A DNA stretch of 64,000 bases from Mycobacterium pinniadriaticum (GCF_026242045.1 NZ_JAPJDO010000001.1:248001-312000); one strand, 5' to 3'; shown: positions 54,151 to 63,726, counted from the first letter of the stretch. Made by a program: numbers and translations. The notes: a model not told the origin generated them from the letters alone.

Positions 54151-55761
54151 ATGCCCGAATGGACGATCGGTGCAGTGCTCGACGCCATCGCCGAGGTGAT
54201 CCCCGATCGGCCGATGACGATCTGCGGGGACCGCGTCAGCACCTACGCCGATTCGGCGGACCGCACCCGTCGGCTGGCGAATTTCCTGGCGGGCAGGGGT
54301 TTCGGTGCCCACCGCGAGCGCCACGAGCTGCGGAACTGGGAGTGCGGTCAGGATCGGATCGCACTCATCATGCACAACGACCTGTACCCGGACATGGTCA
54401 TCGGGTGTCTCAAAGCCCGGGCTGTGCCGGTCAACGTCAACCATCACTACACACCGCGTGAAGTCGCCGAGCTGCTCGACTACGTCAAGCCCCGCGGGGT
54501 CATCTACCACCGGTCGCTCGGCGCGAAATTCGCCGACGTGCTGCCGCCCCGCAGCGCCGAGCTGCTGCTGTCGATCGACGACGGCAGCGACGCACCCGAT
54601 CTGCCCGGCGCGATCGATCTGGAAGACGCTCTGGCACAAGGTGATCAGGACCAGGGAATCACCCCGTCGCCGGACGACGTGATGATGATCTGCACCGGGG
54701 GGACGACGGGACGCCCCAAGGGGGTGATGTGGCGGCAAGCCGACACCTACGCCATCTCCATGAACGGTGCCGACCACGAGTCGGTGTCCGAGATCCACGA
54801 CAAGTTGGGTACGCCGGGGGCACCGTGGTTCGCGGTGTCGCCGCTGATGCACGCGGCCGGGATGTGGACGGCGTTCGCGGCGGTGCTCAACGGGCAGACA
54901 GTCGTGCTCTACGACTCGCCGAAGTTCGACGCGCAACGGGTGCTGTCCACCGCGCAGCGCGAGAAGGTCGGCATGATGACGATGGTCGGCGACGCCTATG
55001 CGGCGCCGCTCGTCGAGGAGTTGCAGCGCGGTGACTACGACCTGTCCTCGTTGTTCGCGTTGGCGACCGGTGGGGCGGCGACCAACCCCAAGCATCAGCA
55101 CGCACTACTGGAACTACTGCCCAACATCATCCTGATCAACGGTTACGGGTCGTCGGAGACCGGCAACGTCGGGTTCGGCCGCAGTATGCGCGGTGAACAC
55201 AAGGACACCTTCGAATTACGTGAGGGTGCCATGGTTCTCGCCGAAGACTACAGCCGCTTCCTGGACGCCGGTGAGGACCAGGTCGGCTGGGTGGCGCGCG
55301 CCGGGCGGATCCCGCTGGGCTATTTCGACGACGCGGCCGCGACGCAGAAGACGTTCCCCGAGGTCGACGGTGCGCGGGTGGTGATCTCCGGCGATCGTGG
55401 TTCGCTGGCCCCGGACGGAACGCTGCGCCTGTTCGGCCGGGATTCCCTGGTGGTCAACACCGGCGGGGAGAAGGTCTTTGTCGAAGAGGTCGAAGAGGTG
55501 GTGCGGATCTATCCCGGCGTCGCCGACGCTCTGGTGGTGGGCCGGCCCAGCGAGAGGTGGGGGCAAGAGATCGTGGCGCTCGTCGCGCTGCAGGACGAGG
55601 TTTCGCACGACGCGTTGCGCGAGCACTGCACCGCACAGCTGGCCCGCTACAAGGCACCGAAGGAGTTCATCGTCGTCGAACAGATCAAGCGCCTCGGTAA
55701 CGGCAAGGCCGACTACCGCTGGGCGAAGGAAACTGCCAGTAGCAAGGTTTCGCTGTCGTGA
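54151..55761 (+). CDS. fadD-like: Acyl-CoA ligase (AMP-forming)
   Basis: The 536-residue protein has C-T-G-G-T-T-G-R-P-K-G at about 178-188, G-Y-G-S-S-E-T-G and the hinge G-R-D-S-L-V-V-N-T-G-G-E-K-V-F-V-E-E-V-E with the catalytic Lys in L-G-N-G-K-A-D-Y-R-W. It resembles fatty-acid/steroid side-chain ligases of the FadD17/19 type by its T-G-G-T-T-G. The position beside two amidohydrolases suggests the ligase activates the ring-derived acid of this pathway. Confidence 0.88.
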   Translation: MPEWTIGAVLDAIAEVIPDRPMTICGDRVSTYADSADRTRRLANFLAGRGFGAHRERHELRNWECGQDRIALIMHNDLYPDMVIGCLKARAVPVNVNHHYTPREVAELLDYVKPRGVIYHRSLGAKFADVLPPRSAELLLSIDDGSDAPDLPGAIDLEDALAQGDQDQGITPSPDDVMMICTGGTTGRPKGVMWRQADTYAISMNGADHESVSEIHDKLGTPGAPWFAVSPLMHAAGMWTAFAAVLNGQTVVLYDSPKFDAQRVLSTAQREKVGMMTMVGDAYAAPLVEELQRGDYDLSSLFALATGGAATNPKHQHALLELLPNIILINGYGSSETGNVGFGRSMRGEHKDTFELREGAMVLAEDYSRFLDAGEDQVGWVARAGRIPLGYFDDAAATQKTFPEVDGARVVISGDRGSLAPDGTLRLFGRDSLVVNTGGEKVFVEEVEEVVRIYPGVADALVVGRPSERWGQEIVALVALQDEVSHDALREHCTAQLARYKAPKEFIVVEQIKRLGNGKADYRWAKETASSKVSLS

Positions 55762-56585
55762 CACGCAACGTGATTGACGGTCTGGTCAACGTCCACTTCG
55801 GTGAGGCCGAGCAGCAGCCGACGTGGATGCTCAAGGTTCGCGATGACTACTTCAAGGGGCCGGCGTCGATGTTCGCCCCGGTGGACATGGCCGAGCTGCT
55901 CGAAGAGATGGACGCCCAGGGTGTGCGCAAGGCCGTCCTGATGGACAACATCGTCAAGCCGCACGTCACGGCGCGCAAGTTCGCGCAGGCCCGCCCGGAC
56001 CGGTTTGCATTGGCGATGGGTGGGCTCAATCTGCTCAAGCCGATGCCCACCCTCCGGGAGCTGACCGCGATCGCCACCGACCTACCGGTGGTGTATGCCG
56101 CTGTGGGGCCGAGCTTCTGGGGCGATGGCATGTACCCGCCCAGCGACGCGGTCTACTACCCGCTCTACGCCAAATGCGCCGAGCTCGACCTGCCGCTGTG
56201 CCTCAACACTGGACTCCCCGGCCCACCGATCCCCGGTGAGGCGCAGAATCCGATCCACCTGGACCGGGTGTGTGTGCGCTTCCCCGAGCTGCGGTTGTGC
56301 ATGATCCACGGCGCCGATCCGTGGTGGGATGTCGCGATCCGATTGATGATCAAGTACCAGAACCTGCATCTGATGACCTCGGCCTGGTCACCGAAGAGGC
56401 TGCCGGACAGCCTGCTTCACTACATGCGCACCCGCGGACCCAACAAGGTGATGTTCGGGTCGGACTGGCCGGTGCTGAAAATGCACCGCGTCGTGCCGGA
56501 GGCCGAGGCGCTGGATCTGCCGCCCGAGGTCCTGGACAACTACCTCTACAACAACGCCGACGAATTCTTCTTCAGGGAGCGCTGA
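55758..56585 (+). CDS. Amidohydrolase family protein, short form
   Basis: The 275-residue protein is an ACMSD-like TIM barrel with V-N-V-H-F-G at 10-15 (Asn11 at the first His position), C-M-I-H-G-A-D-P-W-W, and F-G-S-D-W-P. It is shorter than the two other amidohydrolases. The GTG start overlaps the ligase stop by four bases, and the ACAD follows directly. Probable decarboxylase or hydrolase, substrate unknown. Confidence 0.83.
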   Translation: MTRNVIDGLVNVHFGEAEQQPTWMLKVRDDYFKGPASMFAPVDMAELLEEMDAQGVRKAVLMDNIVKPHVTARKFAQARPDRFALAMGGLNLLKPMPTLRELTAIATDLPVVYAAVGPSFWGDGMYPPSDAVYYPLYAKCAELDLPLCLNTGLPGPPIPGEAQNPIHLDRVCVRFPELRLCMIHGADPWWDVAIRLMIKYQNLHLMTSAWSPKRLPDSLLHYMRTRGPNKVMFGSDWPVLKMHRVVPEAEALDLPPEVLDNYLYNNADEFFFRER

Positions 56586-57623
56586 ATGGACCGTTACGAA
56601 CTGCGCAGGCTCGACTACAGCCTCACCGAGGACCACAAGGATCTGCAGACCGCCTACCGGCAGTTCTTCAAGACCCACAGCCCCATCGACACCGTGCGGG
56701 CCGCCGAGGCCACTGGTTTCGACAAGAGCCTGTGGGAACGCCTGTGCGCCATGGGCGCGACCACCATGGCGGTGCCTGAGGCGGCCGGCGGTGACGGCGC
56801 CACCCTGGTGGATCTCACCCTGGTGGCCGAGGAACTCGGGCGCTGCGTCGCGCCGGTGCCGTGGATCGACCATGTCTGCGCCGCGCGTCTGCTGGCGTCC
56901 CTGGGAGCGCTCACCAACGAGGTCATGAGCGGAAACCAGATCGCCGCCCTGGACACGGCCCTGGACAGCTCGCCCGGAGTACGGCTGATTGCGGCCGGTT
57001 CCATCGCCGATCAGATCATCGCCCGCGACGGCGATGAGGTCGTTGCACTGACCTTCGGAACCCGCCCGGCGAGGGTCGACAATATCGGCAAACTCCCGAT
57101 GGCCTGGGTTGATCCCGCTGCCGCAGACGGCCGAACGGTCCTGGCCAGCGGCGAAGAGGCGCTCGCCAGATATGCCCGGGCGCTGGACGAGTGGCGGCTT
57201 CTGACCGCGGCCGCGCTGGTCGGTCTGGTCGAGGAGACGATGACCATCGCCGCCGAATTCGCCAAGTCGCGCTACACCCTGGGCGTACCCATCTCCACGC
57301 TGCAGGCGATCTCGCACCCGTTGGCCAACATGGTGATCACCGTCGAAGGTGGACGCAACCTGGCCCGGCGGGCGGCCTGGTTCCTGGACAACGAGCCCGA
57401 CGCGCGCCCCGAACTGGCCCCGTCCGCGTTCGTCTTCATGGCCGAGGAAGCCGCCAAGGCGGCCACGATGGCCGTGCACATCCAGGGTGGTCTCGGGGTG
57501 TCGTCGGAAGCCGCCGCCACCGCCTACCTGGTGCGTGCCAGGGGCTGGCCGCTGGCCGGCGGCGATCCCGGTGCCAGCGCCAAGCAGATCGCCCACATCC
57601 TGGCCGACCGCGAAAGCGCCTAG
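56586..57623 (+). CDS. fadE-like: Acyl-CoA dehydrogenase, small subunit type
   Basis: The 345-residue protein has the ACAD fold but is shorter at the N terminus than the 400-residue ones beside it and lacks the Y-E-G-T-x-E block; it ends in G-G-L-G-V-S-S-E-A-A-A-T-A-Y. Pairs of about 345 and 400 residues in one operon form alpha2-beta2 heterotetramers in steroid degradation (FadE28/FadE29 type), so it probably teams with the gene at 57636. The ATG follows the amidohydrolase stop with no gap. Confidence 0.86.
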   Translation: MDRYELRRLDYSLTEDHKDLQTAYRQFFKTHSPIDTVRAAEATGFDKSLWERLCAMGATTMAVPEAAGGDGATLVDLTLVAEELGRCVAPVPWIDHVCAARLLASLGALTNEVMSGNQIAALDTALDSSPGVRLIAAGSIADQIIARDGDEVVALTFGTRPARVDNIGKLPMAWVDPAAADGRTVLASGEEALARYARALDEWRLLTAAALVGLVEETMTIAAEFAKSRYTLGVPISTLQAISHPLANMVITVEGGRNLARRAAWFLDNEPDARPELAPSAFVFMAEEAAKAATMAVHIQGGLGVSSEAAATAYLVRARGWPLAGGDPGASAKQIAHILADRESA

Positions 57624-57635
57624 GAGGAAACCAGA

Positions 57636-58835
57636 ATGGATTTCACACGCGTCGAACTCGACGCCGAGGATCAGGGCTTCCTCGACGAGGTCCGCGGCTT
57701 CCTGACGACTCACATCACCGACGAGGTGATCCGGCAGGACCGGGAGACGGGTGACAACTTCCATGAGGGCGTGCACCTGGCACTGGGTGCGGCCGGATAC
57801 CTCGAGGCCGAGTGGAAGCCGGAATCCGCGGGCGGATTCACCAGGGTGCGCCGGCGCATCTGGGAGCTCGAGAAGCGGCGCTTCCACGTTCCGTGGGTCA
57901 CCTGGGGCACCACCGCGATGGTGGCGCGCTCGGTAGACACCTTCGGGTCCCAAGAGCTCAAAGATGAAGTGCTGCCGGGGGTGTTCAGCGGGCACGTACG
58001 GCTGTGCCTGGGCTACACCGAACCCGAGGGCGGCTCGGATGTGGCAACCTGCAAGACCCGCGCGGTGCGGGAAGCGGATGGTTCAACTTGGATTATCAAT
58101 GGGTCCAAGATGTTCACCACCGGCGCCCACAACTGCCAGTACGTCTTCCTGATCACCAATACCAACTCGGAGGCACGTAAGCACCAGAGCCTGACCATGT
58201 TTCTCGTCCCGCTGGACACTCCGGGCATCGAGATCCAGGGCATCCGGACGGTGGACGGCGACCGGACGAACATCGTCTACTACAGCGATGTCCGGGTGGA
58301 CGACAAGTACCGGCTCGGCGAGGTCAACGACGGCTGGACGGTGCTGCGTGAACCGCTCAACGTCGAGCACGGCGCGGTGGCTGCCGCCGACGACGGGTTG
58401 GCCGACGTGTCGATCATGATGCACCAGGCCAATTTCATGGCCACCGCGGTCGACAAGGTGGCTGCGCGTGCCAGCCGAACGGCTCCGGACGGAAGGCGCC
58501 CGGTCGACGACGGTGCGGTGGCGTATCGTCTCGGGCGGAGCGCAGCACGGCTGGAGGTTGCGCTGAGCTCGTCGAGCTTGTACGGCCGGGTGGCGATCGC
58601 ACAGACCATGCGCGATATCGCCCCGGACCTGATGGATGTCATGGGTGCCGCCGCGGCGCTTCCGGTGGAGACCGAGGGCGCGGCCGATGACGGGGCCTCG
58701 GAGTACGTGTACCGCTTCGCGCCGCTGTCGGGCATCTACGGCGGAACGCTGGAGGTGTTCCGCAACATGATCGGTCAACACGTTCTCGGGCTGGGCAAGC
58801 CGGCCTACGCACCCCAGGCGAAGAAGGCGTCATGA
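57636..58835 (+). CDS. fadE-like: Acyl-CoA dehydrogenase, large subunit type (copy 1)
   Basis: The 399-residue ACAD has C-L-G-Y-T-E-P-E-G-G-S-D-V-A-T for FAD and substrate binding and a late Y-G-G-T-L-E-V-F-R-N-M, in which Gly replaces the Glu that serves as base in most short-chain ACADs. It is about 70% identical by eye to the gene at 60148. AGGAGG lies before the ATG. The stop overlaps the amidohydrolase by four bases (ATGA). Confidence 0.9.
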   Translation: MDFTRVELDAEDQGFLDEVRGFLTTHITDEVIRQDRETGDNFHEGVHLALGAAGYLEAEWKPESAGGFTRVRRRIWELEKRRFHVPWVTWGTTAMVARSVDTFGSQELKDEVLPGVFSGHVRLCLGYTEPEGGSDVATCKTRAVREADGSTWIINGSKMFTTGAHNCQYVFLITNTNSEARKHQSLTMFLVPLDTPGIEIQGIRTVDGDRTNIVYYSDVRVDDKYRLGEVNDGWTVLREPLNVEHGAVAAADDGLADVSIMMHQANFMATAVDKVAARASRTAPDGRRPVDDGAVAYRLGRSAARLEVALSSSSLYGRVAIAQTMRDIAPDLMDVMGAAAALPVETEGAADDGASEYVYRFAPLSGIYGGTLEVFRNMIGQHVLGLGKPAYAPQAKKAS

Positions 58836-60070
58836 CCGCAACGCAACTCACCGATGTGCCGATCTTCGATGCCGATCAGCACATGTACGAGACTCCCGAT
58901 GCGCTGACCCGCTACCTGCCCGAACGTTATCGCTATGCGGTGCAGTACGCGCAGATCGGCCGGCAGACCCGGATCGTGATCAACAACCGGGTCAGTGACT
59001 TCATCCCGAACCCGACGTTCGAGCGGGTCGCCGCGCCGGGTGCGCACGAGAAGTTCTTCGCGGGGGAGAACACCGAAGGCCTGACCCTGCGCGAAATGCA
59101 GGGCGCGGCAATCGAAGCGCCGAAGGCGACCAAGGACCCGGCGGATCGGATCGCCGAGCTCGAACGTCAAGGTGTCCTCGAGGCGCTGAACTACCCGACG
59201 CTGGCCAGTCTCGTCGAGCATTCCTCTGCCGACGACCCGGAGTTGACACTGGCCATCATCCACGCGCTGAACCAGTGGATGGCCGAGCACTGGTCCTTCG
59301 TCTACGATAACCGGTTGTTCTCCACGCCGATCATCAACCTTTCCGAAGTCGACGGTGCGCAAGCCGAACTCGAATACATCCTGTCCGCGGGAGCGAAGGT
59401 CGCGTTGATCAAGCCCAGCCCGGTCCGCGGGGTGCACGGGTGGCGATCGCCTGCGCTGCCGGAGTTCGATCCCTTCTGGCGCGATGTCGAGGCCGCCGGC
59501 CTGCCGATCGTCCTGCACGCCAGTTACCCGCCGCTGGACGAATACGTCGGCAGGTGGGAGCCGCCACACACGCAGAACTTCATGGCGATGAGCGCATTTC
59601 GGTGGATGGTGTTGGGTCACCGCGAGATCGCCGACATGATCACCAGCCTCATCTGCCATGGGACGCTGACCCGGTTCCCACGGTTGCGCATCGCCAGCGT
59701 GGAGAACGGCAGCTCGTGGATATTCCCGCTGTTCAACGACTTCGAGGATCTGTACAAGAAGATGCCGCAGAATTTCCCGGAGCACCCCCATGACGTGTTC
59801 CGGCGCAATATCTGGGTCAGCCCGTTCTGGGAGGGCAGTGTGTCGGATGTGGTGAACACCGTCGGCTGGGACCGGGTGCTGTTCGGATCTGACTATCCGC
59901 ATCCGGAAGGGCTCGCCGAGCCGCGTGGTTTCTGGAAATACGCCGAAGGCATGGACGAGCGGAGAACCTACGACTTCATGGGCGACAATGCCCGCCGCTT
60001 CATGGGTCTGCCGCTGGCCAACCCGGACCCCGCAGCGGTCAACCCACCGGAGCTGGTGGTCCCGTCCTAG
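58832..60070 (+). CDS. Amidohydrolase family protein (paralogue of 52940)
   Basis: The 412-residue protein has D-A-D-Q-H-M-Y-E-T at about 11-19, a V-L-H-A-S-Y metal loop, I-A-S-V-E-N-G-S-S-W and F-G-S-D-Y-P-H-P-E-G. The first His is again an acidic residue (Asp13). It shares layout and most motifs with the 52940 gene but not a high identity, so the copies are old. It lies between the two near-identical ACADs, suggesting duplication of an ACAD-amidohydrolase pair. Confidence 0.86.
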   Translation: MTATQLTDVPIFDADQHMYETPDALTRYLPERYRYAVQYAQIGRQTRIVINNRVSDFIPNPTFERVAAPGAHEKFFAGENTEGLTLREMQGAAIEAPKATKDPADRIAELERQGVLEALNYPTLASLVEHSSADDPELTLAIIHALNQWMAEHWSFVYDNRLFSTPIINLSEVDGAQAELEYILSAGAKVALIKPSPVRGVHGWRSPALPEFDPFWRDVEAAGLPIVLHASYPPLDEYVGRWEPPHTQNFMAMSAFRWMVLGHREIADMITSLICHGTLTRFPRLRIASVENGSSWIFPLFNDFEDLYKKMPQNFPEHPHDVFRRNIWVSPFWEGSVSDVVNTVGWDRVLFGSDYPHPEGLAEPRGFWKYAEGMDERRTYDFMGDNARRFMGLPLANPDPAAVNPPELVVPS

Positions 60071-60147
60071 CGGGGGACCCCCTGCCGCCGAGACTGTAGT
60101 TACAGCCTCGGCGAAACCCCTCACCGAGCCCTGTGACAAGAGGAGCC

Positions 60148-61350
60148 ATGGATTTCTCTGAAGTCGACCTGAGCCCTGATGACGCTGCTTTCCAACGGGA
60201 GCTGCGGGCATTCCTGTCCGAGTTGGTGACCGACGAGGTCCGGCTTCGGGACCGGCAGACCGGCGACAACTTCGACGAGGGTGTGCACCTGGCCCTCGGT
60301 GCCCGTGGTTTCCTGGAGGCGGAATTCAAATCGGGGACTGACAGCGGATTCAATCGCGTGCGCCGCCGGATCTGGGACCTCGAGCGTCGCCGCGCTCATG
60401 TGCCGTGGGTGACCTGGGGTACCACCGTGATGGTCGCCCGAGCGGTCGCCGCCTTCGGCAAACCAGAACTGGTCGACGAGGTGTTGCCGAGAGTTTTCGA
60501 CGGCACGGCGCGGATGTGTCTGGGCTACACCGAGCCCGAGGGCGGCTCGGACGTGGCGACCTGCAAGACCCGCGCCGTCCGAGACGGCGATCACTGGGTC
60601 ATTAATGGATCGAAGATGTTCACCACCGGCGCCCACAACTGCCAGTACGTGTTCCTGCTGACCAACTCCGACCCGGATGCACCAAAACACAAGAGTCTGA
60701 GCATGTTTCTGGTGCCACTGGACACCCCGGGCATCGAGATCCAGGGCATCCGCACCGTCGATGGTGACCGCACGAACATCGTGTACTACACCGATGTCCG
60801 GGTGTCAGAGAAGTATTTGCTCGGGGAGGCCAACGGTGGCTGGACCGTCCTGCGCGGACCGCTGGACGCCGAACACGGTGCGGTCGCCACCGAGCCGGAC
60901 GGGCTAGCCGATGTGTCGATCATGGCGCATCAGGCCGGTGTCATGGCAGCGGCGGTCGATGCCGTCGCCACCAGGGTCGGGCTGCCTGACGCCGCAGGAA
61001 CCCGGCTGGTCGACGATGGTGCGGTCGCCTACCGTCTTGGCCGCAGCGCGGCGCGTTTGGAGGCATCCCTTTCCACGCCAAGCATTTTTGGACGGGTGGC
61101 GCAGGCACAGACGATGCGTGACATCGCGCCCGAACTGATGGATATCGCCGGCGCCGCCTCGGTGTTGCCCGTCGACGCCGACGGTGCGGCCGACAACGGC
61201 GCATCCGAGTACGCGTTTCGATTCGCACCGCTTTTCGGCATCTACGGCGGCACACTCGAGGTGTTCCGCAATATGATCGCTCAGCACGTCCTGGGGCTGG
61301 GCAAGCCGAACTATTCCCCGCCGGCCGCCAAAGTGCCGACAAAAAAATGA
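60148..61350 (+). CDS. fadE-like: Acyl-CoA dehydrogenase, large subunit type (copy 2)
   Basis: The 400-residue ACAD is the paralogue of the gene at 57636 with the same T-E-P-E-G-G-S-D-V-A-T, the same T-V-D-G-D-R-T-N-I-V-Y-Y and the same Y-G-G-T-L-E-V-F-R-N-M ending. The ATG at 60148 is used because AAGAGGAG lies just upstream; a GTG at 60133 is an alternative. The 62-base gap before it is the longest in the block. Its stop overlaps the P450 by four bases. Confidence 0.9.
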   Translation: MDFSEVDLSPDDAAFQRELRAFLSELVTDEVRLRDRQTGDNFDEGVHLALGARGFLEAEFKSGTDSGFNRVRRRIWDLERRRAHVPWVTWGTTVMVARAVAAFGKPELVDEVLPRVFDGTARMCLGYTEPEGGSDVATCKTRAVRDGDHWVINGSKMFTTGAHNCQYVFLLTNSDPDAPKHKSLSMFLVPLDTPGIEIQGIRTVDGDRTNIVYYTDVRVSEKYLLGEANGGWTVLRGPLDAEHGAVATEPDGLADVSIMAHQAGVMAAAVDAVATRVGLPDAAGTRLVDDGAVAYRLGRSAARLEASLSTPSIFGRVAQAQTMRDIAPELMDIAGAASVLPVDADGAADNGASEYAFRFAPLFGIYGGTLEVFRNMIAQHVLGLGKPNYSPPAAKVPTKK

Positions 61351-62564
61351 CGCCTCCCGTTGTCTTCGATCCGTTCTCGGATGACTTCTTCGTCAGTCCC
61401 TATGAGACCTACCGCCGGATGCGTGACGAGGCCCCCGTCTATTACAGTTGGGAGTACGACTTCTACGCGCTGACCCGGCACGACGATGTTGCCGTGGCGT
61501 TCAAGGACTTCGAAACGTTTTCCTCGGCGTACGGCGTCGACCTCGGTCAGGTCCGCAAGGGTGAGGTGACCAAACACGGGTCGATCATCGCGATGGACCC
61601 GCCCGCGCATCGGCGGATGCGCAGCCTGCTGAACAAGGTCTTCACCCCCCGGGCGATCGAAGCGCAGCGCGCCCTGGTGGTCGAACTGGTCGATAAGCAT
61701 CTGTCCGCCGTCGATCCGGCGGGATTCGACTTCGTGCAGGAGTTCTCGGCGTTGTTCCCGGTCGACGTCATGACCAGCCTGCAGGGTGTGCCCGTCGACG
61801 ACCGCCAGCAGGTCCGGTTGTGGATCGACGAACTGCTGCACCGCGAGAACGGCGACGTCGAGATGACCGAGGCGGGCCAGAAGGCCGCCGTCGACATGGC
61901 GATCTACTATTTCCGTCTGGTCAAGCAGCGCCGGGAGAACCTCGGTGACGACCTGCTGAGCAAGCTCATCTGTGCCGAGATCGAACGGGACAACGGCCAG
62001 ATGGAACCGCTGGACAACATCGAGATCACCGAATTCGCCACGCTGTTGGGCGGTGCGGGCGCGGAGACGGTGACCAAGCTCATCGGTAATGCGGCTGTGG
62101 TCTTCGCGCAGAACCCCGACCAGTGGGCGCTGCTGCAGGACGACCGCAGCAAGATCCCGCTGGCCGTCGAAGAACTGCTGCGCTATGAGGCCCCGGCCCA
62201 GTACAACGTGCGCTGCTCGCTGCGCGACATCACCCTGCACGGCGTCACCATTCCGGCCGGCAAGCCGGTCTTCCTGGTCGGTGGATCCGCCAACCGCGAC
62301 GAGCGGGCGTGGGACGAGCCGGACCGATTCGACATCGACCGGGACCGTAGCCAGGCCCAGAACCTGGGCCTGGGCTACGGAATTCACAGTTGTCTGGGTG
62401 CGGCCCTGGCGCGGTTGGAAAGCGCCATCGCACTGGACAAGATGCTGGACTTCATGCCCCGCTACGAGGTCGACTTGAGCGGTTGCATGCGGGTGAACAT
62501 GCAGAACGTCGCGGGCTGGAGCAACGTGCCGGTGAAGGTACTAGACGATGCCGCCACGTCGTAG
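61347..62564 (+). CDS. Cytochrome P450
   Basis: The 405-residue protein has the I-helix L-G-G-A-G-A-E-T (about 230-240), K-helix E-x-x-R (E-E-L-L-R) and the heme loop G-I-H-S-C-L-G-A-A-L-A-R-L-E with the Cys ligand. It hydroxylates a hydrophobic substrate with electrons from a ferredoxin not present in this window. Position at the end of an acyl-CoA operon resembles mycobacterial CYP124/125-type usage, but the substrate cannot be told. It overlaps the convergent CoA-transferase gene by 24 bases. Confidence 0.93.
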   Translation: MTPPVVFDPFSDDFFVSPYETYRRMRDEAPVYYSWEYDFYALTRHDDVAVAFKDFETFSSAYGVDLGQVRKGEVTKHGSIIAMDPPAHRRMRSLLNKVFTPRAIEAQRALVVELVDKHLSAVDPAGFDFVQEFSALFPVDVMTSLQGVPVDDRQQVRLWIDELLHRENGDVEMTEAGQKAAVDMAIYYFRLVKQRRENLGDDLLSKLICAEIERDNGQMEPLDNIEITEFATLLGGAGAETVTKLIGNAAVVFAQNPDQWALLQDDRSKIPLAVEELLRYEAPAQYNVRCSLRDITLHGVTIPAGKPVFLVGGSANRDERAWDEPDRFDIDRDRSQAQNLGLGYGIHSCLGAALARLESAIALDKMLDFMPRYEVDLSGCMRVNMQNVAGWSNVPVKVLDDAATS

Positions 62565-63722
62565 ATCGGCGATCTCTGCTGTACTGTAACCGATTTCGGC
62601 AAGTACCTCGTCGGTATGCTCGCCCAGTAGCGGAGCGCGCCGCCGGATCGAGCCCGGTGTCGCTGACAACCGGAATGGTGTCTCGATGAGGGGGACAGGT
62701 CGAGAGGCACCGGGAAACGGTACGCGTTTGAGGTAGCCCATCGCCTGCACATGCGGGTCATCGAGAACCTCTTGGGGGGAATTCAGCGGAGCCGCTGGAA
62801 GTTTCGCCGCCTCCAGCCGTTCGAGCGCTTCGGCTTTGGTCTTGCCGGTGCACCATTGCTGCATCAGGTCGTTGAGGATGTCACCGTGCTCCCAACGGGA
62901 GTCGTCGTCGGCGAACCGCGGATCGTCGAACAGGTCCTCGCGGCCGATCAGCCGGCACCACCGTTTGAACATCGGCTGACCGGCGATCTGGAGCAGGACC
63001 CAGCCGTCGGAGACCTGGTACAGGTCACACGGAGCGACCGAGGTGCCACGGTTGCCCGCCCGGGGCTTGTCGACTCCGAGCAGCGCGCGCTCGATGAGGA
63101 AGGCGTTGGACAGCATCAATGCCGTTGGCAGCAAGGCACCTTCGACGTGCTGGCCCTGCCCGGTCTGGCTGCGGTGATACAAGGCCATCATGACCCCGAT
63201 GGTCAGCGTGAGTGCCGTGCCGAAGTCGGCTTGGGGGACCACGGTTCGGATCGGCAGCTCGGGCAGGCCCTGGCGGTAGACTGCGCCGGACATCACCTGA
63301 CCGGCACCGTCGAATCCGATGCGGTCGCTGTAGGGGCCACCCTCGCCGTACGCGGTGGCGCTGGCCAGGATGACGTCGGGTCTGACGGCGCGCAGCGAGT
63401 CGTAGTCGAGGCCGCTGGCCCGCATACCGGCCGCGGGCATGTTGGCGATGACGATGTCGGACCGCGCCACCAGCCGCCGGGTGATGTCGGCGCCTTCGGG
63501 GGTTGTCGAGTCGAGGGTCAGCGAACGCTTGTTGCGGTTGCACTGCAGGAAGGTGCCGCCTTCGCCACCGTCGGTAACCGACTGCACCCACCGGTCCTCG
63601 CCGCCTTCGCGTTTCTCGACGCGCAGGACGTCGGCGCCCATGTCGGCCAGCAGCGCACTGCACCAGGGTGCGGCGATGAACCGGCCGTAGTCGAGCACCC
63701 GGATGCCGTCGAGAACGCCCAT
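62541..63722 (-). CDS. CaiB/BaiF family III CoA-transferase
   Basis: The 393-residue protein has L-D-G-I-R-V-L-D-Y-G-R at the N terminus, K-R-S-L-T-L-D and the catalytic Asp138 in G-F-D-G-A-G-Q-V. It moves CoA between acids, giving a ligase-free route to an acyl-CoA, or it may act as an alpha-methylacyl-CoA racemase, which shares the fold. The ATG at 63722 is used; the longer open frame upstream is not family-like. It follows the partial thiolase by four bases. Confidence 0.88.
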   Translation of the reverse strand: MGVLDGIRVLDYGRFIAAPWCSALLADMGADVLRVEKREGGEDRWVQSVTDGGEGGTFLQCNRNKRSLTLDSTTPEGADITRRLVARSDIVIANMPAAGMRASGLDYDSLRAVRPDVILASATAYGEGGPYSDRIGFDGAGQVMSGAVYRQGLPELPIRTVVPQADFGTALTLTIGVMMALYHRSQTGQGQHVEGALLPTALMLSNAFLIERALLGVDKPRAGNRGTSVAPCDLYQVSDGWVLLQIAGQPMFKRWCRLIGREDLFDDPRFADDDSRWEHGDILNDLMQQWCTGKTKAEALERLEAAKLPAAPLNSPQEVLDDPHVQAMGYLKRVPFPGASRPVPLIETPFRLSATPGSIRRRAPLLGEHTDEVLAEIGYSTAEIADLRRGGIV

Positions 63723-63726
63723 GTAC

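Noticed and set aside
56388..57995. 535-residue minus-strand open frame
   Set aside because: It is antisense to the amidohydrolase and two ACAD genes and has no recognisable family.
58805..60211. 468-residue minus-strand open frame
   Set aside because: It is antisense to the 58832 amidohydrolase; shadow frame in GC-rich DNA.
62583..62588. Sixth TACAGT copy (minus strand)
   Set aside because: It lies inside the CoA-transferase coding region and is not near a gene start.
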